Of a stretch of DNA of 64,000 nucleotides, positions 35,427 to 47,400 are shown in pieces (positions within the stretch are counted from its first letter, which is position 1; every line of letters begins with the position of its first letter). The DNA is from Congeria kusceri (lineage: Eukaryota; Mollusca; Bivalvia; Myida; Dreissenidae). Made by a program: the position numbers and the translations under genes. The DNA lies in contig CM051029.1 in the NCBI GenBank assembly GCA_027627225.1, positions 70,976,578 to 71,040,577 of the forward strand, given 5' to 3'. The notes beneath the pieces are model-generated. The model worked only from the letters and a program-made list of their open reading frames with translations, made no database searches and had not been told where the DNA came from.

Positions 35427-36740
35427 ATGGACGAGACGCTCGAAGATCTTAACCGGCGATATGCGGACGCTCTAATCCCACTGACAGTTTTGTTCGGATT
35501 GTTTACCGTGTGCGGCGTAATTGGGAACATTATTGTTCTATTCGTGTTCTCCTTGGGTCGGGCATACCGCCGAAATAACTTTCGCGTTTTCGTGATATTC
35601 CTGGCCATTATTGACTTGGTGTGCTGTGTGTTGATATTGCCGTCTGAAATGGCTAAGCACCGTAACTATTTTAACTTTACAAGTGTCGAACTTTGCAAGG
35701 CCAAAGTTTTTATTAACATGTGGGGTGCCGTTTCGTGTGCTTTGGCGCTCCTGGTCATCTCTGTTGACCGGTACCGGAAGGTCTGTTGTCCTCTTAAGCG
35801 GCAGATATCTCAGCGACTTGCACTACAGCTGTGTGCCGCAGTCACCTTTGGAATCTCGCTGATATGTGCTGCTCCTGCAACAGTGACTTTTGGAATAGTG
35901 TCAGAAAACAAAACAAACATTTTCAATTCTCAAACAGAAGTGTTTGTTTGCACCATCAAACCAGCGTTCAAGAATCATCCACTTACAATGATCTTTCAAC
36001 TGACTTCAATGGCAGTACTCGGTGGCGTGTCAGTATCAGCTGTGGTAATGTATATTTTAATTGGTAGACAAATCTACCTGCACTTGGGAGCATTTCCTGG
36101 TAGTATCAGGTCTGATTCTGGAAAAGAGAGTCATTCTGACTTTACCTCTGATCAGTTCCACACGCAACCAACCCCACAAAGCTCGAGCGAAAACGGTCGC
36201 CCAACAGAAACCAGGACAGAAACCAGGAGTACGAACAATACTGGTAACACAATAAGTGAAGATGAAGAGAAAATAGAAATGCTTTGCGATCCAAAGAAAA
36301 AACAAGCGGTAGAAATGACTCACTCTGCCAGCATTGACCGCAGCCGTGCTGGCAGTTCGTCGTCAAAGAGCACATTAAGTAGATTACTAACCATGGCTTC
36401 GTTTTCATCGTCCATCCGACGTGAGGGTTCCCGACGTACGACATTTGGGCGACATAGTTCTCGACTTGCAGTTAGGAGATTCCCGTACAAAACACTGATC
36501 TGGTTTGTACTCACATTGGTCTTCATTGCCACAAATGCTCTATCGATAGTTTTAGCTTTTCTAAACCCAGACAGCATCAACAAAAACCCAAAAGATTATG
36601 TCGTGTTCTCTGTCTTCCATCGCCTCATGTACGTCAACAACTGCATTAACCCGATCATCTATGCCCTTTTGGACAAACACTTTCGTAGTGTTTGCAAAAA
36701 TATTGGACCCAGGCTTAAGGCGCGATTCAGAGGGACATAA
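35427..36740 (+). CDS. GPCR-1: class A (rhodopsin-like) G-protein-coupled receptor
   Basis: A single exon of 437 residues. The start ATG at 35427 gives MDETLEDLNRRYADALIPL, which aligns with the starts of GPCR-2 and GPCR-3; the few upstream codons have no ATG. Hallmarks: GN at 33-34 in TM1, D63 in TM2, Cys 90 before TM3 paired with Cys 175 in the second extracellular loop, DRY at 114-116, Y209 in TM5, and NPIIY at 408-412 in TM7. TM6 (YKTLIWFVLTLVFIATNAL) lacks the usual CWxP. The third intracellular loop is very long (about 150 residues, Ser/Thr-rich, with a GSSSSKS stretch), suited to phosphorylation and G-protein coupling. A short N-terminus and the NFT site in the first extracellular loop suit a peptide or amine receptor; the ligand is unknown. 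GPCR-2 and GPCR-3 are close paralogues. Confidence 0.92.
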   Translation: MDETLEDLNRRYADALIPLTVLFGLFTVCGVIGNIIVLFVFSLGRAYRRNNFRVFVIFLAIIDLVCCVLILPSEMAKHRNYFNFTSVELCKAKVFINMWGAVSCALALLVISVDRYRKVCCPLKRQISQRLALQLCAAVTFGISLICAAPATVTFGIVSENKTNIFNSQTEVFVCTIKPAFKNHPLTMIFQLTSMAVLGGVSVSAVVMYILIGRQIYLHLGAFPGSIRSDSGKESHSDFTSDQFHTQPTPQSSSENGRPTETRTETRSTNNTGNTISEDEEKIEMLCDPKKKQAVEMTHSASIDRSRAGSSSSKSTLSRLLTMASFSSSIRREGSRRTTFGRHSSRLAVRRFPYKTLIWFVLTLVFIATNALSIVLAFLNPDSINKNPKDYVVFSVFHRLMYVNNCINPIIYALLDKHFRSVCKNIGPRLKARFRGT

Positions 36741-38266
36741 AGCGCATCCGCATGGCGTCGCTAAGTACTGACTCTGGACTGTTACTCTGAATAGTTTCTT
36801 ATTATAACATCTCCTGTGTCAGTGTTCAAATTAGCATGCCGAAAATTAAAAGCATGTGCAAAATGGTTACAGTATACAATTCTGAAATATGTTATTTAAC
36901 TATCACCAGACAGAAGTTTTAATATTTTAAAGCAAACAATTAATACTCGCTGGTAAAGGAAATCGTTAATATATTAATCATGTTTTATTTGTTACCTAAT
37001 CACGCATTAATACTTTTCGACTTCACGATAATACATTTACTATTTCGTGTGATACTGCCGATATTTTAGGTGTTATACGTTATTTAGATATTTGCAAACT
37101 GCACTGTACACGTTTTAATTTATAAGGCCATTGTCATAGCTACGACTGTAGGTACCTAATACGTACGGTATCTGTATCCAATGCTAAATTGAGAGTCAGA
37201 TTCACCTGTGACGTACTTATGGAAAACTAGGAGGAGTAGATCTTCTTAAATAATAGCGAAACAACGAGACTCATATTACGATTGATTTCAAGGTTCACTA
37301 TTGAACAATATATAAACTTGTAGGTAATACGAAATGTTGTTTTATGAAGTAAAGTATTTACAATATCATGCAATTTAAGATGTTTCTTAAAATCTAACAT
37401 ATATGTTGTACGATAGTTATTGTGAAATCTTAAACCATACAGCTAGAATGGTACTATAGCTATGTGTAATCATACATGTTTGAATTGCACTGAGCGAGCT
37501 GATCGCTGGAATACAATATAGTGATACCAATGATACCAATGCCATGCGTCAAGTCTAGAAGCCAATAGAAAACATTTAACAAACTGAAGGAATGAAACAC
37601 GGAAATGGAAACTCAGCTACAGTCAACAACAAATGGCGACTAGAAATCAAATACACGTATCATGCATTGTCAGTAATAATATTATGTCATGCATGTGTAG
37701 ACGTTTATGTAAGGTTTTCCTAATTGATAAACATAAAATTGCTGTGTTTTGTTGCCATGGCATAGTTTTTGCGTCATGTATGTGTGTATGCCATGAACAT
37801 GTATATAAAGTTAGTTGACAATTATCTAAAGTTTGCGTCTTGCAAACATGTATATACAGACATGGTGTTACGTTTCAATGGTAAAAGTTTTGTTGAATGT
37901 GTATAGAATTGCATTGTATAATGCTGTAGTTTTATACCATATTTCAGAGAGTTTTCATTGTTTTGCTGTATTAAATATTAAATGTGATATTAGATCGGTA
38001 AATAGTGGTCGGAGCCTTATATGCAAACTTACCGTGCAAAAAGTAGCGTGCAGTATATAAAAATTTAGTTGTAATTTATACGCACGCTACTTATTGCACT
38101 GAACGATTGCACTGAATGGACACATTGCGATAGCGCTAAATTTGGAAACGACACAGATATCAAGCATGTCAGACATCACATGACGTCTAGCAACTGCCCA
38201 TTGGGATCGTCATTGTAGAAAAATGCGATGTGATTGGTAAATATGGTATAAAAAACGTGTAGCACC
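36741..38266. other. Spacer between GPCR-1 and GPCR-2, left part
   Basis: No gene is supported. A short inverted repeat at 38042-38093 (AGTAGCGTGCAGTATATAAA with TTATACGCACGCTACT) may be part of a MITE that also includes the hairpin at 38267. Confidence 0.4.
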
Positions 38267-38340
38267 CTTTGACCTCAATATGTTAATTATTTAATCTCAC
38301 CCTGCGGGCTTGTTAAATAACTAACATATTTCGGTCAAAG
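38267..38340. repeat. Inverted repeat
   Basis: Arms CTTTGACCTCAATATGTTAA and AACTAACATATTTCGGTCAAAG extend through TTATTTAA/TTAAATAA around a short CCCTGCGGGC loop. It is a compact hairpin of about 74 bp. Confidence 0.75.
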
Positions 38341-38369
38341 TATGCTACAACTATTACATATAAAATTAC

Positions 38370-38484
38370 TGCATGCAATAACTTACATTCATTTACCATT
38401 ATATACGAGTTATTATATAACAAATCTGCATGCACTAACTTACATTCATTTACCATTATATACGAGTTATTATATAACAAATCT
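38370..38484. repeat. 57-bp tandem duplication
   Basis: Two copies of a unit starting TGCATGCAATAACTTACATT, second copy at 38427, differ at about one base. It is immediately downstream of the hairpin and looks like a recent replication-slippage duplication. Confidence 0.88.
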
Positions 38485-40401
38485 GCCACTTTGTACACTG
38501 TTTATGTGTAGACCACATCGTTATTAAGATATTATCGTGAATAAATACTGATATCATCGTAACGTGATTGTGTTAGTTTGTTTACAATAATTCAGAAACA
38601 CAGTTAAAAGATCGTAAAATTACTCCTTTCAGTTCAGAATGTTTACCATTCTACCTATTATTATTGGCAATATATAATGGTCTCTTATTTCGGCCATGCC
38701 GATCTTGCTTGTTTCAGCTTTCGACAAACAGAAAGACTGGTATCGTATATGTCTTTCCGTTGAGATTTGTTTCGTCTTGGTGTGTCAGCACGTTTCAAAC
38801 ACTTTCAAACAACGAAATAAAACAACGCCAGAATACCAACAGGACACTTACAGTTCGTGTTATGTTGCCCATTATTTGCGTATTGGCATTTCATTTTATT
38901 TCTGTTTGGTCACGCATGGTAATTAAAATATTCAATGTGGTATGATGAAAAAAATATCGATTGTTAATTTACTTGCTCATTAAAATGAACTCTTTAAAAA
39001 CAATGATAGATGTTGTTAAAAAATCGAAAAATGATTACCTTGTAAAGTAATGTATGTAATTGTTGAATAACATTATGTGTATCTTTCCCTTGTTGTTCAA
39101 AATCATGACGTAAATACCCATTAGGAGAAAAAATCACTATAGTTTCAAAAATATCATATGCAACTAAATAGGTTGCAAAAATATAGTTGCTTAGGTCTCG
39201 GACACAATCTCTAGGGGTCTGGTTTCGAACCGTGGCCCAGAATCGGACAATTTCAACATGTAATTAATTCAAACATGTTTTCCAAACCACTTTGTTAGTT
39301 TATATTAAAATGCCTTCAAAACAGCTATATTAAGACATTCAGAATGTTTTCTTCATTAGTCACTGTCCATTTTTCACCACGAAATCGAGGGCTTTTTTAG
39401 TCCATTTTGCGAAATGTCCATACGCAAATGCAACATTCCTGCAAATACAATAACTTCTAGTTCTATCTGCTCAGACTTACAATTTCTAAAATTAACAGTA
39501 TTCAGTAGTGTAAGAACTTAAGTGCTGTGCCACCATGTTATGTCATCTGATGCTAAGAGTTCCTCAACCTGCTTCGCCAGCTCGTTAGTAAGCCCAAACC
39601 CAGCATATATAGTTTACTTAAATAACCGTATACTTCGTTAGGGCCCTTAACCGTCGAAACATTGACTGTTGACATTGTATACAGACGATGCATTACATCG
39701 ACATATCTCGCCACGTGATGATCTCCGGACGTGAATAGTCATGCCTCTAGCACGCTCCACCATCTGGCCAAATAGTTTGTCAAAGCTTCCTGTCGACTCG
39801 GATATCAATAGTTCAGCCTTCCGGATATTTAAATGCATTTGCTTATTTTACATTCCATCGACGTATATGATCAACTCGAGAATGAACGGATGTTTATAGT
39901 TAAACATTTTGTCGCATCGTTATGGCAAATCGAGCATGCACTAAGCAAATGATTTAAAACACCATAAAGTATGATATTTAGAGTTAAGCAACTGACGTCC
40001 GCGTATATCCGGGAAATGTTTTACGACTATAATTTACGATAATTATATACGATAGACAATCCGCCGAAAACGAAAATACAAAAAGTATGAGCAAAAGCAA
40101 AATACAACTTGGAAACAGTAGTAAAGACGCATTCTTATCGTTGATATTTCAAGCTTTCCATTTCATTTGTTTATGCTACTATACTATTATCTTTGAACAT
40201 CCTGAACTACTTAAGTAAATCGTACAGAAAGACAATTAACTTGCGAATACTATGTAGATACTGTCCCTCATCCGTCTATCGATCGTAATCAACACATTCA
40301 AAAACACATGAATTAACACTTGTGAGATTCAATTTATTGAAATTAAACAATATAGAAAACATTAGTTGCAAATTGAATATATTATATTTTATCGATATAA
40401 T
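38485..40401. other. Spacer upstream of GPCR-2
   Basis: No supported gene or repeat. Short open frames carry no recognisable domain. Confidence 0.35.
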
Positions 40402-41679
40402 ATGATGGAGACGCTAGAGCAACTAAACAGGCGATATGCGGACGCTCTTGTACCTTTAACGATTGTGTTTGGAATCTTCACTGTGTGCGGCGTGGTTGGA
40501 AATGTACTAGTGTTGATAGTTTTCTCATTGGGTCGGGCATACCGTCGAAACAACTTCCGTGTTTTTGTGATTTTTCTTGCAGTAATAGACTTGATATGCT
40601 GTGTGCTCATTCTGCCGACTGAAATTGCGAAACATCGGAAATACTTCAACTTCACTAATGCCAGTCTTTGCAAGGTGAAGGTGTTTATAAACATGTGGGG
40701 TGCCGTCGCGTGTGCTTTAGCGCTCCTGGTTATCTCTGTTGATCGGTACCGGAAGGTCTGTTGTCCTCTTAAGCGGCAGATATCTCAGCGACTTGTACTA
40801 CAGCTGTGTGCCGCAGTCACCTTCGGGATTTCAGTAATAGTGGCAGTTCCTGGTATTGTAATACACGACATAGTGACAATAAACAAGACAAACATTTACA
40901 AAACTGAAACAGTTGTCTACGTTTGCAGTATTGCCTTACGATTTAGAGGACATCCTTTGGAGATGATATTTCAGGTCATGGCCGGAATAGTGTTAGCAGT
41001 TGTTTCTGTATCGACCATTGCAATGTATATTCCTATTTGTAGACAGATCTATCTGCATTTGTATGCTAGTCCGGCGTTTATGGCAAGGGCTTCATGGCAA
41101 GAAACTGAGGCCGACTCGAAATTACTAAATAAAAATGTGACTCCACAAAATGAACAACCAAAATCTTCGGAAACAGCTGTACATGAAACGGAACATTTCC
41201 GCCAGAACCATTGCAAAGAATCAGATCCTGAGAAAATAACGATGTCACAACAGCAACCGATTTATTCAATTGTCGAAGAAGCTCAAACTACCAGCAGGGG
41301 CCGCATTCTTCCCGAACGTTCGCCGACATTCAGAACACTTGACAGATTCATGACTATGATGTCATTTTATACCAGGCGAAGGGCGCGCAATCGATGTCGT
41401 TCACAATATGCCGTTAGGAAATTTCCGTACAAAACTCTGATCTGGTTAATTCTTACGCTGGTGTTCATTATTACAAACATACTATCTATGATTATGTCGA
41501 TACTAAACCCTGACATTATTCACAAAGAACGAAACGAATATGTTATATTTTCAGTTTTCAATCGTCTGCTTTACATTAACAATTGTGTTAATCCCTTTGT
41601 GTATGCACTTCTTAGCAGACATTTTCGACAAACATGTAAAAGTATAGGTCCTCGACTAAGGGCATATTTTTGTTTGTAG
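40402..41679 (+). CDS. GPCR-2: class A (rhodopsin-like) G-protein-coupled receptor
   Basis: A single exon of 425 residues from ATG 40402 (MMETLEQLNRRYADALVPL). The next codon, 40405, is an equally good start and matches GPCR-3. It has the same architecture as GPCR-1: GN in TM1, LAVIDLICC in TM2, SLCKVK cysteine, DRYRKVCCPLKRQIS at the end of TM3, a conserved second-loop cysteine (VYVCSI), and NPFVYALL in TM7. TM6 reads YKTLIWLILTLVFIITN without CWxP. The third intracellular loop is long and diverged from GPCR-1, ending in an Arg-rich segment before TM6. The protein is intact and the DRY motif is kept. It sits in the plasma membrane and should couple to a heterotrimeric G protein; the ligand is unknown. 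AATAAA is at 41740. Confidence 0.92.
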   Translation: MMETLEQLNRRYADALVPLTIVFGIFTVCGVVGNVLVLIVFSLGRAYRRNNFRVFVIFLAVIDLICCVLILPTEIAKHRKYFNFTNASLCKVKVFINMWGAVACALALLVISVDRYRKVCCPLKRQISQRLVLQLCAAVTFGISVIVAVPGIVIHDIVTINKTNIYKTETVVYVCSIALRFRGHPLEMIFQVMAGIVLAVVSVSTIAMYIPICRQIYLHLYASPAFMARASWQETEADSKLLNKNVTPQNEQPKSSETAVHETEHFRQNHCKESDPEKITMSQQQPIYSIVEEAQTTSRGRILPERSPTFRTLDRFMTMMSFYTRRRARNRCRSQYAVRKFPYKTLIWLILTLVFIITNILSMIMSILNPDIIHKERNEYVIFSVFNRLLYINNCVNPFVYALLSRHFRQTCKSIGPRLRAYFCL

Positions 41680-42779
41680 GAAATTGTGTTCGCTTATCTA
41701 AATTATCATGGAATATAGTTTTACTGTAGCAGCATTAAAAATAAACTTAATTGTGTTTTGGTTATTATAATTTATCTTGAGGCTATATTATATCATATTT
41801 TGAATGTTATTCAGACAAACGTTTCACATACATTATAAGTTATCTACACATATAAATAGATTCATGATTCGTGTTCATATTTATTAAACGTACATTAAGT
41901 ATTACCGTAATTACCCTAAGTTTTGGGACACTGAAAAATAATCTAAAACTGTATTGTCCCAATATTTAGGGACATAGAAATCCATTCTGCATATGTTTAT
42001 GGCTTGAACCAATTAATTATTGTTATTTCTTTGGGAAATTAATCGCTTACTAATACATATTAAATATTTATATTATAAATAATTTGAATGACTATTTTAA
42101 GGTTAGTGATGTTTTTACGATCAATTAATTCTTGCTGAAAACTTAATGGTAATTAATTTAGAAACTTTATTGGGAAGACCATGCTCCAGTAGAGTACGCA
42201 GTTTGCACCACATGTCAACTACATGCAAACACATCTCTTATGGCGTACCTTAAGGTGTATAGATAATTTATTAGCATACAAGCATATAAACATTGTTGTT
42301 GTTTTTTTGCCAAATATATTTACGAAGTGTTACGCAATATGTAAAAAAGACACATGGAAACAATTAGACAATGTCAGGAGTTGAAAATATATTATTATAT
42401 AGCTGAAATTCAGAAACAATTCTAATAATAATAAGCATTTGTAAAATTAACAGATGTATACGTAGAGTATAAAATTAGGATATATGTTACTTGGTCTGTT
42501 AAATACATTGTGATATAGACAGGAGTTTTAAGTTAGTGTATATATATTTCCAAAATACGAAATACAAAAAAAACTGCTGTTATCTATAAGACAGAAACTT
42601 GAATCAGGTTAACAAACACTATAAAGTAATGTTTATTGTGATTCTAATACCATTATTTACTGACAATTAATTCAGTAAAATTGTGCTATTCAAAATATAA
42701 TCAGTGTCTAAAGTGTTTCGTTATTGATGTGCAGTAAATATATATTTAGAAAGATTTATATAAAAAAAAAATTGTTTTG
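41680..42779. other. Spacer downstream of GPCR-2
   Basis: AATAAA at 41740-41745 is the likely GPCR-2 signal. The rest is AT-rich and unassigned. Confidence 0.4.
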
Positions 42780-45240
42780 AGTTCTCATTAAACTGACAAA
42801 TTTATTTAATGTTGGCCATCTTTGAAAATAGGGTTTCAGATAGATTTTTCTAATATCTTTATATATGGGATATGTTAACAAAAAATATTCATTTTCTATA
42901 ACGTTAAGACTACAAAATTTACATTTTCTCTTTTCGTGGACAATATTATTGTATCGACCTCTTTCCTATTTCTAACCTGTGCGATGACAATCGAAATTTT
43001 GTTAGTGCTATTTTTTTTTTGTTTTGTTTTAATGATATCTAGATATGATTCTATATGAAAACTGTCTTTGAAGCGACAGTATGTGGTGAGTCTTGGTGAA
43101 TTGTTTATTTCGCTGTAACAGTGTTGTTTATATTGATCAAATAACCTTTATAACCATATGTAAATTAATCCTAGCTGTTCAAGTATTGTTTTTATTTGTG
43201 TCGCCAAATTTCTGTTATTGTATGTAGCGTTATACATTATTTTTTTAAGACTATCGTCTGTTGATGAGATTATTTGAAACCAATATCTAAACATGTATAC
43301 TTTTCTCATGACAGATAACGGATATCTTCCTAATTAACCGTATAAAGCAGACAAATTTGTTGATTTATTAACACATACTATTTTTCTTTAAATTGTTTTG
43401 AATAATTTCTAACTCTTTTCCAAAATTATAACCCCAAATTTCAGCGGCATAATGAAGTGCGGGTGTTACTGATTTATCAAAAAGATTACATTTTTATTTG
43501 GTTTACAATTCATATTGGTTAATTACTGAGAAAATCTATGAAGTGCTTTGTTACCGTGTTCCGATATATATTGTTCTGTCTTATACCAGTTTCCAGTTTT
43601 AAATAATGTTACACCTAAATACTTGAACGATGGTACAATTTCTAATGTTTCTCCATACAAATACAAATTATGATTATTTATGATTAGTTGGTCGATTACT
43701 TTTTTCAAAAGTGACTAACTTGGTTTTATTGCTGTTTATGTTGAGTTTAAATCAATTGCAGTAACTTTCGATCTCATTCAACTGTAAAGAAGACGGCGAT
43801 GTTGAAAAAGGACCTGATCGTCAGCATATGATAGCAAGACAAATTGTATTTCATTTATAGTTATTATGCCCTCAATGTCAGAGTTTATATTTTCTATGAC
43901 GTCATTCACGAACATCATGAACAGATTGCTCGAACATGGTTCTCCTTGTTTGACACCTGTATATGAGTGTATGTATTCAGATATATGTGTTCGTAATTTG
44001 ACCACTGCTTTCACGGAAGAATACATCGCTTTAAGGGCGGAAACCATTTTAGAGCTGATTTGCTCTGATATTAATTTTTGCCAAAGAAGTGAACGATTTA
44101 TGGTATCATAGCATTTAGCATAATCGATAAAAATGCAGTATAGTTTTTGACCCGAATTCAATACTTTATTAATTATGCTATTGAGAATGAAGATGCAATC
44201 AACTGTGCGTTTTCCTTTCTGGTATCCATATTGAAATTCGGATATTTTCTTATTTTCTTCGCACCATTTAGTGAGTCTGTTTAATAATATTTGAGAGTAT
44301 ATCTTTGACATAATGTTATTAAGGGTTATTCCACGGTAATTTTTGGCAAGATTGGGATCGCCACTTTTAAATATTGATGTAATGTAACCGATTCCCAGCT
44401 TTCTGGGTATTGAGCATTTTCAAATATATCAATAAATATGAATAGTAGATGGCGCTTAATTATACTATAAGCAGCCTTTATTATCTCTGCAGATATATTA
44501 TCCGGCCCACTTGATTTTCCGTTATTTTGTTTAAAAACAGCCTTGTATATTTCTGTTTCTGTGATAGGAGAATCAAGGTAATCGTTTATAATATGCGATT
44601 CATTATGCTCATCGTTATTATTATAATCAATATTATGAATAATTTGATTATTATCATTTTTATTTCCAATCAAATCTTTGAAATGGATGAACATGTCGTT
44701 AATCATCTGATCATTTGGTTTTTTATTATTTGTTTTATAGCATTTTTTAATCGTTTTCCAAAATTCTTTCGGTTGCTTTTTAGCAATATTGCTTAGATTT
44801 GTTCCTTCACTGATTTTATGACGATATTTAGCTTTCTTACGTATTTCTTATTATTGTACCTTGTTCTGCTGGCAACGAAGCGTTGCCTGTTGTCATGTGT
44901 TTTATCTGTGCTGAATGAATTTTTTGCTTGCTTCAAAGTTCGCTTTGCCGTGTAACATTCATTATAAAACCATTCAGGTTTATGAAATATTTCGTGACGT
45001 TTTGGTTTTGTTTGGAATACTTTGCCAAAAACATGTTTGCTATTTTCTTGTAAGAAATTTGTGAGAATATCTATTTTGTTATCATGTGATTCATTTTCAT
45101 CATATATTTGATCTAATACCTGCTTATTTTCATTCAGTAATATATTAAATTCAGAGACCCGGTTTTCGTCGAAAACAATTTTAAGTTCTGTTTGTTTGAC
45201 GTCAATATCATTATCATCATAAATCAGTGTACTTCGTGTT
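42780..45240 (-). mobile_element. LINE family B, copy 2 (ORF2, degenerate)
   Basis: Read from 45240 downward on the - strand: a basic linker (KTHDNRQRFVASRTRYNNKK), the linker NNGKSSGPDNISAEIIKAAY, fingers region with a frame slip near 44330, SEFQYGYQKGKRTVDCIF, palm YCIFIDYAKCYDTINR, GVKQGEPCSSNLFMMF, and catalytic LLSYADDQVLF (YADD). Then FKYLGVTLFKTGNW near 43640-43600 and a C-terminal zinc-type segment KRKCKFCSLNVIENEYF near 42930-42890. It has multiple frame breaks and is inactive. Order and motif wording parallel the copy at 10.3-12.3 kb. Endonuclease-domain remnants may extend to about 45.65 kb. Confidence 0.85.
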
Positions 45241-46257
45241 AAGAAGCTGAATCAACAAATGCATCAACTAATCGAGTCCATGCATTGTATATAATGTTTT
45301 CCCTTAGTGCATTCAACAGTATTGAATGGTAGTTATCCTAATACAGTAACAGTTCTGTAGTTCAAATGAAAACCACTATACCGTTTCCGCTTTATGCCTC
45401 ATCCTCATTTGTATTCCGGCTTTTGCGTTCGTATCTTTCTGATATTATTTTTAAGATTCAGGAAATTGTACTTCAAATTGGTTTAACACGCCATGCGTTT
45501 CATATACAAATCTAAGGCAATGATCAGAGTTTGCATCTTTTTGTTTGTGTTTATTTGTGTTTTCCCTTTTGCTAATTGAGTTGTTAACTGTGTTGGGAAC
45601 TGCAATATGTCACCTAAAATAGCACCCCAATATTGTTAAGTAGTACTTATCTTGCTGCTGATTCAACTGGATTTTCACAATCGTAAGCATTTAATATACA
45701 TACTCGTTGTGTCATATGGTGATCTTCTGCCTGCACTTGATCATAATATTCCTGCATTTTATGAATGATATTGTTGATGTGTATCAAACGCACGGTGAAT
45801 TAAAAACGTTTAGTTTTAGTCTTTGTGTCCTAACGTCAGCATTTGGGTATCGTTTTGAAATTCATAAGAAAACAAAAACAAAACAATACAAACAACACCT
45901 TTGATTTGTTTCTGTAACTATCGATACCTCATATACAGGGGCACATAATTGCTATTACATGACAGAGTTCATACAAATATGAGTATACAAGGCTAAAGCC
46001 TTTATAACAATTAGAATAAGTAAGTTTTACCTCGTAATTACATGTGTGTTAATGTTATGTAGATCTACATTGACAGCAGGTAAGCACTTTTCATCATAAA
46101 AACACTGGTATGTAGTTGTTCGAAATGATATCAATAATTATTCATTGATATGTATTTACTTGTTGTTAACGTTTGGAGCTGCAAGTAGACACTATTATCG
46201 GGTTCCTGTTTACAATTGACCGATTGACGAGATTTGACAAATTTAATAGACACTGCG
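45241..46257. other. Spacer, possibly with LINE 5' remnant
   Basis: The - strand at about 45640-45480 gives a fragment (NSDHCLRFVYETHG) that could be decayed endonuclease sequence of the adjacent LINE, but this is weak. Nothing else is seen. Confidence 0.3.
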
Positions 46258-46739
46258 GTTGTCATTTAGAAAGCCTGGACTTCATTGTTTGACGGAGTTG
46301 TCTTTCGAATATATAGGATCTGACACACGTTGTCATTCAGAAAGCCTGTACTGCATTGTTTGACGGAGTTGTATTTCGTATATTTAGGATCTGACACGAG
46401 TTGTCATTCAGAAAGCCTGGATTTGATTGTTTGACGAGGTTGTATTTTGTATATACAGGATCTGACACGAGTTGTCATTTAGAAAGCCTAGACTTAATTA
46501 TTTGACGGAGTTGTCTTTCGTATATATAGGATCTGACACGAGTTGTCATTCAGAAATTCTGGACTTCATTGTTTGGCACATATAGGATCTGACAAGCGTT
46601 GTCATTGAGAGAGCCTGGACTTCATTGTTTGACGCAGTTGCATTTCGTATATATAGGATCTGACACGAGGTGTCGTTCAGAATGCCTGGACTTCATTGTT
46701 TGACGGAGTTGTCTTTCGTATATATAGGGTCTGACACGA
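46258..46739. repeat. 72-bp minisatellite, seven copies
   Basis: The unit begins GTTGTCATTCAGAAAGCCTG and ends TATATAGGATCTGACACGAG. Copies start at 46258, 46329, 46400, 46471, 46542, 46598 and 46670. The fifth is shortened to about 56 bp; the others are 70-72 bp. The repeat phase ends exactly where a dispersed element (46740) begins with the same GTTGTCA word. Confidence 0.92.
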
Positions 46740-46915
46740 GTTGTCACTTCATACCATATTTTATTAAACGAGTTCAGGAATTGTGTTAGTAAGCGAGCCT
46801 TTCATGTTGACGACGTCATTTCACCAAAATAACGTTATGCGATTTGTCAATCAAAGAATGTGTAGCCTATCAAAACGCTCAAAATGTTATTTTACACAAG
46901 TTTAAGATAAAATAT
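46740..46915. mobile_element. Dispersed element copy with internal deletion
   Basis: CATACCATATTTTATTAAACG...AGTAAGCGAGC and TTTCATGTTGACGACGTCAT...CACAAGTTT are shared with 59672-60015. The right arm of the hairpin and about 170 bases of interior present there are missing here. Confidence 0.7.
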
Positions 46916-47268
46916 TTGTTATGGCTGTATTACATAGTTTAAGTGTTCTAGATCTATAAAGCTGTGGGTACGTTACTGAAAAATGCGATATACCAAATCA
47001 GAATGGTGTGATATTATCATATTTCCACCCACAATATTCACTCAAAACTCCAATACATTGTATAACATGAATATAATTTACAATGTCATTCATTGACTGA
47101 GATCATAAAATTAAGAAATCACCCAAAGTGTGTCCTTATAGTGCCTATATTTTGTACGCTTTCCATCTCAATTTTTCACATATTAAAATATGTTGTTTTT
47201 TTCGTTCAGGCATCCGAAAACCTACCAGCCCGAGGACGCTAAACATAGAATCCAATTTGTATGGCCTT
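46916..47268. other. Spacer
   Basis: No feature is recognised. Confidence 0.35.
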
Positions 47269-47400
47269 ATTAAACGGCAAAGCCTTGCCGGAAGTGGTTA
47301 TTGCGAGGATAAACATGTACTAGCACGAGGGCTTTAGCCCGAGTTCTTATTCAGGTTTAGAGTGCCAATAACCACTTCCGACACGGCTTTGCCGTTTAAT
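47269..47400. repeat. Short TIR element (132 bp)
   Basis: ATTAAACGGCAAAGCCTTGC..GGAAGTGGTTATTG is inverted at the right end as CAATAACCACTTCCG.CACGGCTTTGCCGTTTAAT. Arms are about 35 bp; the middle has TAGCACGAGGGCTTTAGCCC. It is a typical small MITE. Confidence 0.82.
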
